Under the pieces are notes generated by a model. It made no database searches, had not been told where the DNA came from, and saw nothing but the letters and a program-made list of their open reading frames with translations. A program made the position numbers and the translations under genes. Below, one piece after another: positions 7,195 to 16,402 of a DNA stretch of 64,000 nt. Position 1 is the first letter of the stretch. Every line of letters starts with the position of its first letter. This DNA comes from Vibrio fluminensis (GTDB lineage: Bacteria > Pseudomonadota > Gammaproteobacteria > Enterobacterales > Vibrionaceae): positions 310,001-374,000 of the forward strand of contig NZ_JADILO010000001.1 of assembly GCF_015278125.1 (NCBI RefSeq), written 5' to 3'.

Positions 7195-9192
7195 ATGCAG
7201 TCAATTCTACGTCGGTTCCCACTCTACGTTATCGTGAGCTTTGCTGTGGCAATACCTGTTGTTATCGCCATCGCTCTTGCCGCTCTCGATATTTTTGCCC
7301 TCAACAACAAATCACAAGCCACAATCAAAGACGAACAACTGGTTAATCTCGTGATTCATTATGACGATCTCGCTCATAACTTAGCGGTTGAACGGGGATT
7401 AACTGCCGGAGTACTTGGAAGTAAAGGTAATCGAGAAATCGTCGACAATCTAAGAAATCAAAGAGCCAAGGTCGATGCAGCAATTAACCAGCTAGAACAA
7501 TTCAAATCGCAAGCCATTGATAGCCAATTGACGGGCTCGCTACTAAAAGATATCAACTCACAGCTGGCTAAGCTCAATGAAGTTCGCCAAGGGGTCGATA
7601 AACTCAAGCCACAAATCGCACCGTTTGGTTACTACTCAAACCTCAATCAACTCATCATCGACAATATTGATTTGTTGATCAGCGAAACTCGTAGCCATGA
7701 GCTGAGTGCATTAGGTAAATCTCTCATTTCTGTTGTCGTGATGAAAGAGCGTGCCGGACAAGTTCGCGGCGCGTTAAACGGTGTCTTCGCAAAAGGCAGC
7801 GCGACTCCCGTTGTCTATAACGACATCAAAGGCTATATCCAATCCGGTGAATACGCACTACGTAGCGCTAAAATCATCATGCCTGTCGAATTTGCTAGCC
7901 AACTCGATCGACTGCAAAGCAACCGTGCTTGGTTAGATGTAGAACAAGTACAACAGCAATTTCTAGCACAGAGTCGCTCGCTTGATGCCATTCAGGGACC
8001 CAAAGCCACTGAGTGGTTTCCAATGGCGACCCAACGAATTGGTTTGCTCAATCAGCTTCGTAATGCAATTCAAGCAAACATGCAATCCTATGCCTCTAAC
8101 GTGTCAGCCCAATCCATTTTCGATCGTAACTTACTCGCTGGGATAACCATTGTTAGCACGCTAATTATCGCATTTGTCTTGCTATCAATCGTCTCGGGAC
8201 TTAGAAATCGCGTGGGTAACATTAAACGCTCACTTAACGCCATGTCGGATCAAAATGACTTAACGTGCCAATTAAAAGTAAGTGGCAACGATGAGATCTC
8301 CTCCATAGCCAAAAACACCAACAAACTTATCGGCAACCTAAAGCACCTATTGCTCGATGTCACCAAAACCAATAATCACAATACCGAGCGTTTGGTTCGT
8401 ATCGTGAAATCTTCAAAGCAGTTAGAGCAAAGCAGCCACTCTACGATTGCCAAATGTGACAACATCGCCACTGCGATGACTCAACTGGCACAATCCAGTG
8501 TGGGTATTGCTGAATCGGCAGAACGAGCAATGGACGACACGACAGCCATGAATAACCAAGTTCATGAATGCCAACAACAGAGTGCACGTTCATTTAAATC
8601 GGTAGAAAGCCTCATTGATCAAATCAATGCAACCGAGCAGTGCATGGCTGAACTGGCTGCTGACACCCAAAGCATTGGGCAAATTGTCGAGACGATCAAT
8701 GGCGTCTCAGAGCAAACCAACCTACTCGCACTCAACGCTGCGATTGAGGCAGCAAGAGCTGGTGAGCATGGACGTGGCTTCGCTGTCGTGTCGTCAGAAG
8801 TTCGCGATTTAGCGCAGCGCAGCCAAGAAGCCACTGAAAACATCGAGAAACTATTAGCCAAGATCAGTGAGAAAACCCGCTTCTCGGTTGAAAGTATGGC
8901 GAGCAGTAAAAAAGCCAGTGATGCCACTTTCGAGTCAGTAAAACACGTTAACGAGAGCGTCGCTATGCTTGAAACCAGCATTGAGCACGTCAATAGCCAT
9001 ATTAGTTCAATTGCCCAATCAACGATTGAACAGTCAAAAGCGTGTGAAGCGATTGATAAGGACGTCGATATTCTTAACGAGATTGCTCACCAAACCAGCA
9101 GCCAAGCGGATGATCTCAACCATATCGTTAATGGTTACCAAGCCGAAGCGGATGAACTTAAAGAGCAACTAGATCGCTTCAAACTCAGTTAA
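7195..9192 (+). CDS. Methyl-accepting chemotaxis protein with NIT-like periplasmic sensor
   Basis: Inner-membrane chemoreceptor of 665 residues that signals through CheW/CheA. The first membrane segment is at about 12-35. The periplasmic region (about 36-310) is all-helical and matches the NIT (nitrate/nitrite-sensing type) pattern, with [10 protein letters not shown] and the later '[13 protein letters not shown]' block. The second segment is at about 313-335, HAMP follows at about 336-390, and a long coiled coil holds the invariant hairpin tip [26 protein letters not shown] (tip near residue 520). AGGGAG upstream supports the start. It is monocistronic and closed by a strong terminator. The ligand may be nitrate, nitrite or another small anion. 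Confidence 0.9.
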   Translation: MQSILRRFPLYVIVSFAVAIPVVIAIALAALDIFALNNKSQATIKDEQLVNLVIHYDDLAHNLAVERGLTAGVLGSKGNREIVDNLRNQRAKVDAAINQLEQFKSQAIDSQLTGSLLKDINSQLAKLNEVRQGVDKLKPQIAPFGYYSNLNQLIIDNIDLLISETRSHELSALGKSLISVVVMKERAGQVRGALNGVFAKGSATPVVYNDIKGYIQSGEYALRSAKIIMPVEFASQLDRLQSNRAWLDVEQVQQQFLAQSRSLDAIQGPKATEWFPMATQRIGLLNQLRNAIQANMQSYASNVSAQSIFDRNLLAGITIVSTLIIAFVLLSIVSGLRNRVGNIKRSLNAMSDQNDLTCQLKVSGNDEISSIAKNTNKLIGNLKHLLLDVTKTNNHNTERLVRIVKSSKQLEQSSHSTIAKCDNIATAMTQLAQSSVGIAESAERAMDDTTAMNNQVHECQQQSARSFKSVESLIDQINATEQCMAELAADTQSIGQIVETINGVSEQTNLLALNAAIEAARAGEHGRGFAVVSSEVRDLAQRSQEATENIEKLLAKISEKTRFSVESMASSKKASDATFESVKHVNESVAMLETSIEHVNSHISSIAQSTIEQSKACEAIDKDVDILNEIAHQTSSQADDLNHIVNGYQAEADELKEQLDRFKLS

Positions 9193-9220
9193 TTTGTGTT
9201 AATAGGCTAGACTTGGATAA

Positions 9221-9258
9221 AAAAAGCCCGATATCAAACTAGGATTATCGGGCTTTTT
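9221..9258. terminator. Strong bidirectional intrinsic terminator
   Basis: A 13-bp perfect stem (9221-9233 with 9246-9258) with an A tract on one arm and a T tract on the other lies around a 12-base loop. It ends both the chemoreceptor transcript and the convergent mutarotase transcript. Confidence 0.92.
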
Positions 9259-9282
9259 GGGGATACTAGAATCCAGACTCAA

Positions 9283-10338
9283 TTAGGTCATCAATAAACA
9301 CTGAGTGAACGCATCACCTTGTTGCGACTCACCACCAATCAAAGCCAAACCGTATGGTGTTGTCAGAGCCACACCATACGCAGCGCCTTGAGGTAATTTG
9401 CCTGCTAATTGCCATTCACAGCCATCAAAACACCATAAATTGTCAGTGAATGTCTTGGTCAAACCTTGGTGACTGTAGTATTGCTCTGAGCGGTAGTTAT
9501 TTTGACTGCCAACAAAATATGCCCCACCCGCTACAACCCATAAATCACCAATCTCACCGCAAAATGCGCCTGCAAGTCCTTCGTGAGAAGGGTCCGCTTC
9601 AAAGATAGAAGGCAGATAACCACTTTCAACCAATTTGCCGTCACTGAATTGAAACTGTTTGGTCTGCAAACTACGTAGCCCAGGCTTCACTTCACCTTCG
9701 ACCAGTACTAAGCCTTGTTCTGAGCGAAATACACCGGCACCACAGTTCGCTTGGAACGGGTTTGCCGCCACTCGGCTCCACTGTTTCGTCACACAATCAA
9801 AGCGGTAAATTTGGTCATTCCATTGATAGGCTTCAATCGGACGTGACATAAATTCAACCAAGGTTGCTTGTTTTAGCTCGGGCTGCTGCGCTAACTCCGG
9901 AGAGCTCAACTGAGCCATCAATCCATCAAATTGGCTCTTGTTATAGCCACCGACAAAGTAAAGGCTTCCTTCGCTAGCCAAACCGGCTGCCCCAAGCAAA
10001 CCCACTGGGATTTGCTCGGTAACTAAACTCCAGCTATCTTGCTCGCAATCATAGTAATAGCCATCATCTAAGACCGTGGTATAGCCGAGTTCTTCGGTTG
10101 TCCCTGCGCCAGAAAACACATAGCAGCCACCATCAACAGGTACACATACTGAGTCATTACGCGCCACACCAGGAAAAGCGGCTTTTTCTTGCCAAACCTT
10201 CTGATCGTCGAGATCAAGCATCCACCATTGATTGCCTAGACTTCCTAGACCGACATAGATGGTTTGATGATGAGAAAATCCCACACCGTTCTTTAACCCC
10301 ACAGGCAAAGAAGGCAACGGTGAAAACTGCATTTTCAT
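9283..10338 (-). CDS. NanM-like sialic-acid mutarotase without signal peptide
   Basis: Kelch-repeat N-acetylneuraminate epimerase paralogue of 351 residues. Several beta-propeller blades are visible ([49 protein letters not shown]). The catalytic Glu-x5-Arg pair (GEVKPGLR) equivalent to E. coli NanM Glu209/Arg215 is intact. The N-terminus MKMQFSPLPSLPVG goes straight into the first blade, so there is no signal peptide and it should act in the cytoplasm. The start at 10338 lies two bases past the stop of the upstream mutarotase and has AGGA six bases upstream, so the two are translationally coupled. Its role may be anomer conversion for the intracellular lyases. Confidence 0.88.
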   Translation of the reverse strand: MKMQFSPLPSLPVGLKNGVGFSHHQTIYVGLGSLGNQWWMLDLDDQKVWQEKAAFPGVARNDSVCVPVDGGCYVFSGAGTTEELGYTTVLDDGYYYDCEQDSWSLVTEQIPVGLLGAAGLASEGSLYFVGGYNKSQFDGLMAQLSSPELAQQPELKQATLVEFMSRPIEAYQWNDQIYRFDCVTKQWSRVAANPFQANCGAGVFRSEQGLVLVEGEVKPGLRSLQTKQFQFSDGKLVESGYLPSIFEADPSHEGLAGAFCGEIGDLWVVAGGAYFVGSQNNYRSEQYYSHQGLTKTFTDNLWCFDGCEWQLAGKLPQGAAYGVALTTPYGLALIGGESQQGDAFTQCLLMT

Positions 10339-10340
10339 GT

Positions 10341-11504
10341 TTAATCCTGTTGTTCGATTTGTTTGCCGTTCCATGTCAGCATCGCGACTTTGGTACTTGC
10401 TGATTTATCGGCTTTCTCGCCACCAACTATCAACACACCTTGAGGAACGGTGAACGAAAGTCCATATGCAACGCCTTCTGCAAGGTCGTTACCCTGCTTC
10501 CACGCACCATCTTTAAATACATAAGTTTCAGCATTAAAGGCTTTCGCTAAACCGTTATGAGCAAACATATTGCCGTGGTCAAAAGCTTGTTTAGCACCAT
10601 GGAAGTTTGCACCACCAGCGACCAGCACTGCACCGTTACTCATCCCTGCAAATGCCCCCGCGACACCTTCTTGCAATGGTTGAGATTCAGGCGTTGGTAA
10701 TGGATGCTCGCTTATCCATGGTTGTGCTTGACCAAATTGATAAGTTTTCACTTCAGCAGTGCGTAACCCTGGCTTAATTTCACCGCTAATCAGCAGTGCA
10801 TTTTGTTTATCGGTGACTAACGCCGCGCCGCAATTAGGTAGATAAGGAGATGAACCTAAATCTTGCCATTGATTAGTGCTTGGATTAAAGCTCAATACTT
10901 GTCTATTCCATTGGTAATCAACCGGTTTTAGCCCCATGTAATCATCAACAATTTTCTGCCATTTTTCAGGCTGTGCTTTTTGATCTGTGGTTAAAATGTC
11001 AGATAAATACTTGTCGAAAAGAGGTTTGTTATAACCGCCAAAGAACACCACTTGTTGATTATCTGGAGAATAAGAAGCCGCACCTAACAAACCAACAGGC
11101 GCTGTGGTTTGCATTTGCGACCAGCTGTTATTCTGTGAATCGAAGCGATAAACGGTATCGAAAATGACCGGTGATTTTGCTTTGGCATCCGCTTTACCCG
11201 AGCCACCAAAGATATAGATATCCTCACCAATCACTGACGCTGTCGCGCCATCTCGAGCAGGACCAGTAAATTGGGCTTGTTTTTGCCAACCCTTTTCAAG
11301 GTTGTCCAAATCCAACATATAAAAGTCCTGACCAAGTGAGCCTAAACCAACATAAATCTTGGAGTCGACTTGCGCGCCAACGCCATTTTTTACGCCTTGC
11401 GGTAAGTCAGGCCAAGCTTGATTTGCAGATACAGAGAAGGCAGCAAGCAAAGGTGCCGTCAACAGTACAGGGTACAACGTTTTGAGGTAACAGTTCATGT
11501 TCAT
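10341..11504 (-). CDS. nanM: Periplasmic N-acetylneuraminate mutarotase (NanM)
   Basis: Converts alpha- to beta-N-acetylneuraminate in the periplasm after sialidase release. It has 387 residues with an N-terminal Sec signal peptide (hydrophobic core about 8-24, ending near SVSA), then a six-bladed kelch propeller: [50 protein letters not shown]. The catalytic pair of E. coli NanM is present in GEIKPGLR. I start at 11504, where AAGGA stands four bases upstream; the next ATG (11498) and the one at 11522 are alternatives. It forms an operon with the cytosolic paralogue. A tandem AT-rich repeat sits in its promoter. Confidence 0.9.
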   Translation of the reverse strand: MNMNCYLKTLYPVLLTAPLLAAFSVSANQAWPDLPQGVKNGVGAQVDSKIYVGLGSLGQDFYMLDLDNLEKGWQKQAQFTGPARDGATASVIGEDIYIFGGSGKADAKAKSPVIFDTVYRFDSQNNSWSQMQTTAPVGLLGAASYSPDNQQVVFFGGYNKPLFDKYLSDILTTDQKAQPEKWQKIVDDYMGLKPVDYQWNRQVLSFNPSTNQWQDLGSSPYLPNCGAALVTDKQNALLISGEIKPGLRTAEVKTYQFGQAQPWISEHPLPTPESQPLQEGVAGAFAGMSNGAVLVAGGANFHGAKQAFDHGNMFAHNGLAKAFNAETYVFKDGAWKQGNDLAEGVAYGLSFTVPQGVLIVGGEKADKSASTKVAMLTWNGKQIEQQD

Positions 11505-11564
11505 TATTTCCTTATTAAACATGGAGATTGGTCTCTATCGGACTTTATCTTCCACAAAATAAAA

Positions 11565-11606
11565 CAAAAATATTTTCCACTACCACATCTAAATAAAAAT
11601 ATTTCC
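11565..11606. promoter_or_regulatory. Tandem AT-rich repeats in the nanM promoter, candidate NanR sites
   Basis: On the minus strand GGAAATATTTTTA (11594-11606) and GGAAAATATTTTTG (11565-11578) are near-identical direct repeats about 28 bases apart. They resemble GAAAATTATTTTC in the divergent siaP/nanE promoter. A shared regulator such as NanR is plausible, but the true NanR sequence preference cannot be checked here. Confidence 0.4.
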
Positions 11607-11627
11607 TTTATACAAATTGCAAAATAA

Positions 11628-11646
11628 AGCCCGCACATTGCAGGCT
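11628..11646 (-). terminator. Terminator after nanR
   Basis: An eight-pair stem with one mismatch (11628-11635 with 11639-11646) is followed on the minus strand by TTTATTTTG. It lies 16 bases past the nanR stop and separates nanR from the nanM pair. Confidence 0.55.
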
Positions 11647-11661
11647 CATAAAATAAACCAC

Positions 11662-12495
11662 TTATTTCAGTAACGGCATTACCACCTGTGCGGTATCCAA
11701 TACTGACTCTGAGTACTCTGGGTAACTCTCAATCAAGTTGTTCACTAGCACATCAACCAATAGCAATGCACCCACTTTTGATGCAAACGCCCCCCCGGTT
11801 AATGGACCTTCTGGTCTCGCTGCCACCAACATCTCTGAGCAGATAGTGCTAAGTGGACTGTGGCTAATGTTGGTTAACGCAATCACGGGAATATCGCGAT
11901 CATGAGCTTGCGTCACCGCATGGATCACTTCACGAGTTGATCCCGAACTTGAAATCGCAAACCACAAATCGCCCTGTTCACTACGCACCGCATTCATAGC
12001 GGCTAAGTGAGTGTCTTCAAACATGGTCACTTTCTTACCAATTCGCAGTAAACGATAAGCCAAGTAACGACCAACAATACTAGAAGCGCCAACACCAACA
12101 CAGTTAATGAACTTGGCTTCATGCACACGTTCACTGATCTTCGCTAAGGATTTACGATCAATCAGTTTCGCGGTATCTAGCAGACCTGCTGCGGCATTTT
12201 GTGCCGACACATCACAAATATCTCCTTCGATATCCTGTGCGCTTCGAGCCTGAGTTTGAGAAAGCTCAACCGCCAAAGCCATACGAAAGTCTGAATAACC
12301 TTTGTAACCCATGTCGCGGCATAAGCGAACCACGGTCGCTTCACTGGTCGCGGTATTACGCGCCAAGTCAGTAATAGTTTGATACTGAACCTCATTGGCG
12401 TTTTCTGAAATGTATTCCGCTACCACTCGCAATTTCTTGCTTAACGGCTCGATATTCGAACGTAGTCGAACTAGTAAATTTTTAGGTGAGCCCAT
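11662..12495 (-). CDS. nanR: RpiR-family transcriptional regulator of sialic-acid catabolism (NanR)
   Basis: Repressor of 277 residues. The N-terminal RpiR helix-turn-helix covers about 5-80, with TITDLARNTATSEATVVRLCRDMGY as the recognition region. The SIS sugar-phosphate-binding domain covers about 115-260, with GVGASSIVGRYLAYRL and ISSSGSTREVI. Vibrio vulnificus NanR is of this family and is relieved by ManNAc-6-phosphate; that is established for the homologue and inferred here. I start at the ATG 12495 because GAGG lies six bases upstream. It is the distal gene downstream of the two lyases on the same strand, closing a feedback loop. Confidence 0.88.
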   Translation of the reverse strand: MGSPKNLLVRLRSNIEPLSKKLRVVAEYISENANEVQYQTITDLARNTATSEATVVRLCRDMGYKGYSDFRMALAVELSQTQARSAQDIEGDICDVSAQNAAAGLLDTAKLIDRKSLAKISERVHEAKFINCVGVGASSIVGRYLAYRLLRIGKKVTMFEDTHLAAMNAVRSEQGDLWFAISSSGSTREVIHAVTQAHDRDIPVIALTNISHSPLSTICSEMLVAARPEGPLTGGAFASKVGALLLVDVLVNNLIESYPEYSESVLDTAQVVMPLLK

Positions 12496-12595
12496 ACGTT
12501 GCCTCATGTCGACATCATCATTTTTGCTGCGGCAAAAATATCAAAAACGGCGTATTATTGACACTGTTGACCAGCAAAACGCCTTACAATTCATG

Positions 12596-13465
12596 TTACT
12601 TGAAGTAAATATCGTCTATTACGCGAGCGAGTAGACCTTTTTGCTGATTCGATAGCGGCAAAAATGGCTCGCGGCAATGTCCGCAATCTACACCTTTCTC
12701 GTGCATTAGGAATTTAATCGACTGATACACGCCGTGTTTTAACAGCTCCGCGGTAACGCTATTCACTTTACGTTGCAGCGCCATCGCCGTTTCAGTGTCA
12801 CCACCTTGCATCGCGTCGAACATCGCGACATAGTCAGCCGACATTAGGTTATAGGTGCTACCGATACCGCCACTTGCCCCCATCTGCAAGCCATTCACCA
12901 ACATGGTATCTTCACCGTGGAAAATCACGCTGTCGGCAAAGCGTTGACGCAGTTGCTCGATAAAGAACATATCGCTGGTGGTATGTTTTAGCCCAATCAC
13001 ATTCGGCAGCTCTGATAACTCAAATAGCTCTTGATGAGTAAAATTCACCCCTGTCGTACCTGGGATGTTATACAAGAGCAGCGGCACTAACGAATACTCT
13101 GCAATACTACGATAAAAATGCCCTACTTCAGCTTTACTAAAGCCGTAGTAAAATGGTGGCGTGGCAGAAATCACGCTGTACTCGGCAGCAACCGCACTGT
13201 CGATTAACTGCTTTACCTCAAACAGAGAGATAGCCCCAACATGGGCAATAAGCGGCACTCTACCGCGATTGATTTTAGCAATCTCGCCCAGTAACCATTG
13301 GCGCTCTTTTATTGACATCATAAAACATTCAGAAGAGCTACCACCGACATAAAATCCGTGTACGCCTTGACGTATATGATGTTCAAACATTGCTTCTAAA
13401 CAACTAAAATCAATCTCACCATTTAATTTAAATGGTGTCATTAACGGCAGGTAAATCCCTTGCAT
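12596..13465 (-). CDS. Second N-acetylneuraminate-lyase-like aldolase with altered substrate pocket
   Basis: Class I aldolase of the DHDPS/NAL family, 289 residues, closer in motifs to E. coli NanA than to the neighbouring nanA. The Schiff-base lysine is Lys160 (IGLKHTTSD), the catalytic tyrosine is Tyr132 (YNIPGTTG), and GGIGSTYN is present at 199-206. Two departures are striking. The carboxylate loop reads GGSSSE (41-46) in place of GGSTGE. The Asp-Glu pair that in E. coli NanA (191-192) holds the glycerol chain reads Asp186-Thr187. It may therefore cleave a modified sialic acid or another 2-keto acid. It sits between nanA and nanR, behind a strong hairpin. Confidence 0.85.
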   Translation of the reverse strand: MQGIYLPLMTPFKLNGEIDFSCLEAMFEHHIRQGVHGFYVGGSSSECFMMSIKERQWLLGEIAKINRGRVPLIAHVGAISLFEVKQLIDSAVAAEYSVISATPPFYYGFSKAEVGHFYRSIAEYSLVPLLLYNIPGTTGVNFTHQELFELSELPNVIGLKHTTSDMFFIEQLRQRFADSVIFHGEDTMLVNGLQMGASGGIGSTYNLMSADYVAMFDAMQGGDTETAMALQRKVNSVTAELLKHGVYQSIKFLMHEKGVDCGHCREPFLPLSNQQKGLLARVIDDIYFK

Positions 13466-13510
13466 ATCGCACTCCAGCGTTCGATTCTCAGGCTAGTTGA
13501 TATCTAAAAC

Positions 13511-13541
13511 CCGCAACAAAGAGTCTTGCCCTTTGTTGCGG
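13511..13541 (-). terminator. Intercistronic hairpin between nanA and the second lyase
   Basis: A perfect 11-bp stem (13511-13521 with 13531-13541) around nine bases is followed on the minus strand by GTTTTAG. It can act as a partial terminator or RNA-stability element, making the second lyase and nanR less expressed than siaPQM-nanA. Confidence 0.65.
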
Positions 13542-13567
13542 CTTAGACGGATTACATGTTGATCCGA

Positions 13568-14464
13568 TTACATATTGAGAAAACCTGCATCACGCATTTT
13601 CGCAACAACATCTGCTTTTTGTGCTTCAGTTAGAGAGCGAATCGGTGTGCGTGGGTTACCCGCGTCGATACCGTGCAGTTGCATTGCTGCTTTGCCAGCC
13701 GCCACACCGCCGTATTCCACCAGTACGCGAATAATCGCAATAACATTATCCATTAGCGACGTAACCGTTGCTTGGTCGCCTTTGTTAAACGCTTCAATGA
13801 TTTTTAGGTAAAGTGGCGCTGCGTAGTTGTATGTACTGCCCACCGCACCTACCGCGCCTACCGCAAGACCAGCAGGTAAGAACTCATCCACGCCAAATGG
13901 TACGTCAAACTTACCACCACAAGCGCGCACCGCACGTTGGTATTCGTAAAGATCTGAGTTGTTGAATTTCGCACCGGTTAGGTTTGGAATGCGCTGTTCA
14001 CCTTTGATCAGGAACTGCTCTAGGTCTAGGTTTACGCCAGACATGCCTGAGTGGTAGTAGTAGAAACCTTTTGAAGGTGCTGCGGCGGCAATTTGTGCGC
14101 AGTATTCAACTAGGTCATCAACACTTCCAGGTTTAAAGAAGCAAGGGCCAATCGCAGACGTCGCAAGAATATCTAGCGTTTCTGCATGTTGAGTAAGGTC
14201 GATTGAGTCCGCAATACTCAATGCGCCAGTGTGAAGCACGATGTCTAGCTTACCATCCGCCGCTTTAACCCAACGCTCTGCAATTGCTTTACGCTCTTCA
14301 ACTGAACAGTGGATGCCTTCGCCTGTGGTGCCACAAACATAAGCACCAGTCACGCCCTGTGCAATTAGCAGTTCAGCAATTTGATCGATCGCGGCAAAGT
14401 TAACTTTGTTGTTTACATCAAACGGAGTATGTGGAGCAGCAATCAAACCAGTCAATTTGTTCAT
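13568..14464 (-). CDS. nanA: N-acetylneuraminate lyase (NanA)
   Basis: Splits N-acetylneuraminate to ManNAc and pyruvate in the cytoplasm. The 298-residue TIM barrel resembles the V. cholerae/animal branch of the family. GTTGE (45-49) binds the pyruvate carboxylate, Tyr137 lies in FYYYHSGMSG, the Schiff-base Lys166 lies in TGAKFNNSD, and the Asp193-Glu194 pair expected to hold the sugar chain is intact, in contrast to the neighbouring paralogue. VGAVGSTYN closes the active site. It follows siaM in the minus-strand operon with a 60-base gap containing a hairpin. Confidence 0.93.
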   Translation of the reverse strand: MNKLTGLIAAPHTPFDVNNKVNFAAIDQIAELLIAQGVTGAYVCGTTGEGIHCSVEERKAIAERWVKAADGKLDIVLHTGALSIADSIDLTQHAETLDILATSAIGPCFFKPGSVDDLVEYCAQIAAAAPSKGFYYYHSGMSGVNLDLEQFLIKGEQRIPNLTGAKFNNSDLYEYQRAVRACGGKFDVPFGVDEFLPAGLAVGAVGAVGSTYNYAAPLYLKIIEAFNKGDQATVTSLMDNVIAIIRVLVEYGGVAAGKAAMQLHGIDAGNPRTPIRSLTEAQKADVVAKMRDAGFLNM

Positions 14465-14484
14465 TTTTACATCCTACTTAATCG

Positions 14485-14502
14485 GAGCCACCGCAGTGGC
14501 TC
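14485..14502 (-). other. Intercistronic hairpin between siaM and nanA
   Basis: A perfect 7-bp GC-rich stem (14485-14491 with 14496-14502) with a CGCA loop lies just upstream of nanA in the transcript. There is no T run after it on the minus strand, so it is more likely an mRNA end-protection or processing element than a terminator. Confidence 0.5.
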
Positions 14503-14524
14503 ACTTGTTGTTTTAATCTAAATT

Positions 14525-15808
14525 TTATTGTCCGTAACCAAGGAATAGCTCAGGTAAGAACAGAGTGAACTGAGGGAAAATCGCCACTAGCGCAAGTACG
14601 ATAAACAGTGGCACTAGTAGTGGAATTACACCGCGAGTCAGCACGTGGAAAGGAATGTCACCAACCCTTGCCACCACGAACAGCGCCATGCCCATAGGCG
14701 GAGTCAAGATACCAATCATCAGGTTCAAGATAGCCATTACGCCAAAGTGAACAGGGTCAATACCAACCGACACAGCCACTGGCACTAGGAATGGGACAAG
14801 CAGTAATAACAGCGCTAGTGATTCAATAAAGGTACCTAGGAACAACAGCAGTAAGTTGATCAAAAGTAGCAGTACTAGTGGGTTGTCACTGATGCTTAGG
14901 AAGAAATCAGCCAGCATTTGCGGCAACTGTTCGCGAGCAACAATCCAACCAAATACGGTCACACCCATTACCATTAGTGCTACAACAGCGGTGTTGTTAA
15001 CGGTCTCTTTTAAGATCTCAACAAAACCGGCTAGCGTTAGCTGTTTGTAAACCACAGTGCCTAAGAACAGAGCGTACAGTGACGATACTGCAGCCGCTTC
15101 AGTCGGAGTAAACTTGCCCGAGAAAATACCGCCGATGATGATGATTGGCGTCAGTAGTGACAAGAAAGCTTCTTTAAACGCAAGGAGACGTTCACGACCG
15201 CTCGCTTTTGGCAGCACCATGTAGCCGCGTTTTTTACAGATGAAGTAACTCATGATCATCAAAGCAAGACAGCAAAGAATACCTGGTACTGCACCAGCTA
15301 AGAATAGTGCGCCGATCGACGTGCCTGATACCACACCGTAAATAACCAGAGGAACTGACGGTGGTACAAGTGGACCAATGATACAAGACGCTGCAGTAAG
15401 ACCGCCTGAGAAGTCGTCATCGTATTTCGCATCACGCATTGATTTGATTTCAAGCTGACCAAGACCGCCCGCATCTGCCAACGCAGAACCAGACATGCCC
15501 GAAAACAGCAAACTAGCCATGATGTTTACGTGACCCAAACTACCGGTAATGTGCCCCACCATCGCTTTAGCAAAGTTAAAGATACGTTCTGTAATACCCG
15601 CACTATTCATTAAGTGACCGGTTAAAACGAAGAATGGTACAGATAACAAGGTAAAGTTATCGACACCGGTGATCATTTGTTGCGCAGCAAAGTTAATGCC
15701 CGTACTACCCGTTAGAAGAAGAAACAGCAGCGCGACGAAAATTAGGGAAAATCCCACTGGCATACCTGCAAACAGCAGACCTAGCCAACCAAAAATAGAA
15801 GTTGCCAT
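14525..15808 (-). CDS. siaM: Sialic-acid TRAP transporter large membrane subunit SiaM
   Basis: Sodium-driven TRAP transporter large (M/DctM) subunit of 427 residues that forms the elevator transport domain in the inner membrane. About twelve hydrophobic segments are present. The family blocks GMSGSALADAGGLG and TEAAAVSSLYAL, with a later LTPPMGMALFV, are all visible. It starts seven bases after siaQ stops, with GAGAGG upstream, so the two membrane subunits are separate proteins, as in V. cholerae and unlike the fused H. influenzae SiaQM. Operon order is siaP-siaQ-siaM-nanA. Confidence 0.94.
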   Translation of the reverse strand: MATSIFGWLGLLFAGMPVGFSLIFVALLFLLLTGSTGINFAAQQMITGVDNFTLLSVPFFVLTGHLMNSAGITERIFNFAKAMVGHITGSLGHVNIMASLLFSGMSGSALADAGGLGQLEIKSMRDAKYDDDFSGGLTAASCIIGPLVPPSVPLVIYGVVSGTSIGALFLAGAVPGILCCLALMIMSYFICKKRGYMVLPKASGRERLLAFKEAFLSLLTPIIIIGGIFSGKFTPTEAAAVSSLYALFLGTVVYKQLTLAGFVEILKETVNNTAVVALMVMGVTVFGWIVAREQLPQMLADFFLSISDNPLVLLLLINLLLLFLGTFIESLALLLLLVPFLVPVAVSVGIDPVHFGVMAILNLMIGILTPPMGMALFVVARVGDIPFHVLTRGVIPLLVPLFIVLALVAIFPQFTLFLPELFLGYGQ

Positions 15809-15814
15809 AATTTA

Positions 15815-16324
15815 CTACCTCTCAGCCATCTGCGAATCAGATGCCACTAACTCTTTATCGCTATTGGAAAATTGCTTAGCAATACCCACCATTTTCTGAA
15901 CTTGACGGAACACCATGAAACAGCCACCAATTGGTAATGCGTAGGTTTGCCACTTACTAGAAATGCCGAGTGTAATCAGTTCAAAAAACGCGGTACGTTG
16001 AACGTGCTGATAACCAAGATAAATAATGGCGAAAATCGATAGAAGAACAGCAAACTCAAGCGAAAGAATTAAAGCAATACGTGCTTTTTCAGGTAACTTG
16101 TCAGAGAAAAACGTAATGTTGACGTGAGCACCGCGTTTGATTGCCATTGAACAGCCAATCATACACATGTACATAAATAGAACCCTTGCGAGCTCCTCAC
16201 TCCATAATGATGGTGAGTTGAGAAACCAACGGGTAAAAATTTGCCATGTAAGAACCGCTAACAAAGAAGCCATTAGCGGTACGGTGATGATCTCTTCTAT
16301 ATTATCGATAATCTTGCGTAACAT
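15815..16324 (-). CDS. siaQ: Sialic-acid TRAP transporter small membrane subunit SiaQ
   Basis: Small (Q) TRAP subunit of about 169 residues with four transmembrane helices that scaffolds SiaM. The typical core WxxTRWxLNSPSLWSEELARVLFMY is visible around residues 25-60, followed by the amphipathic helix and HVNITFFSDKLP. The start is set at ATG 16324, which has GGAG six bases upstream and matches the V. cholerae-type beginning MLRKIIDN. Two ATGs further upstream lie in a GC-rich hairpin and lack binding sites. The stop lies six bases before siaM. Confidence 0.92.
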   Translation of the reverse strand: MLRKIIDNIEEIITVPLMASLLAVLTWQIFTRWFLNSPSLWSEELARVLFMYMCMIGCSMAIKRGAHVNITFFSDKLPEKARIALILSLEFAVLLSIFAIIYLGYQHVQRTAFFELITLGISSKWQTYALPIGGCFMVFRQVQKMVGIAKQFSNSDKELVASDSQMAER

Positions 16325-16336
16325 TTTGAGCTCCAT

Positions 16337-16395
16337 GGCTGGCCGCAAGTGGCCAGCCTAGATATTGATACTTAAAATCGAGCCTTATTAGGCTC
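16337..16395 (-). other. Two hairpins between siaP and siaQ
   Basis: GGCTGGCC 16337-16344 pairs with 16351-16358, and GAGCCT 16380-16385 pairs with 16390-16395 around TATT. They lie in the 78-base gap just after the siaP stop. Such elements commonly protect the 3' end of the binding-protein mRNA and lower downstream expression, giving an excess of SiaP over SiaQM. Confidence 0.6.
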
Positions 16396-16402
16396 AGGAT
16401 GC

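Noticed and set aside
10338..10341. A frameshifted single mutarotase gene spanning both nanM-like frames
   Set aside because: Each of the two has a full set of kelch blades and the catalytic pair, and their junction has a stop plus a new Shine-Dalgarno, so they are two tandem genes.
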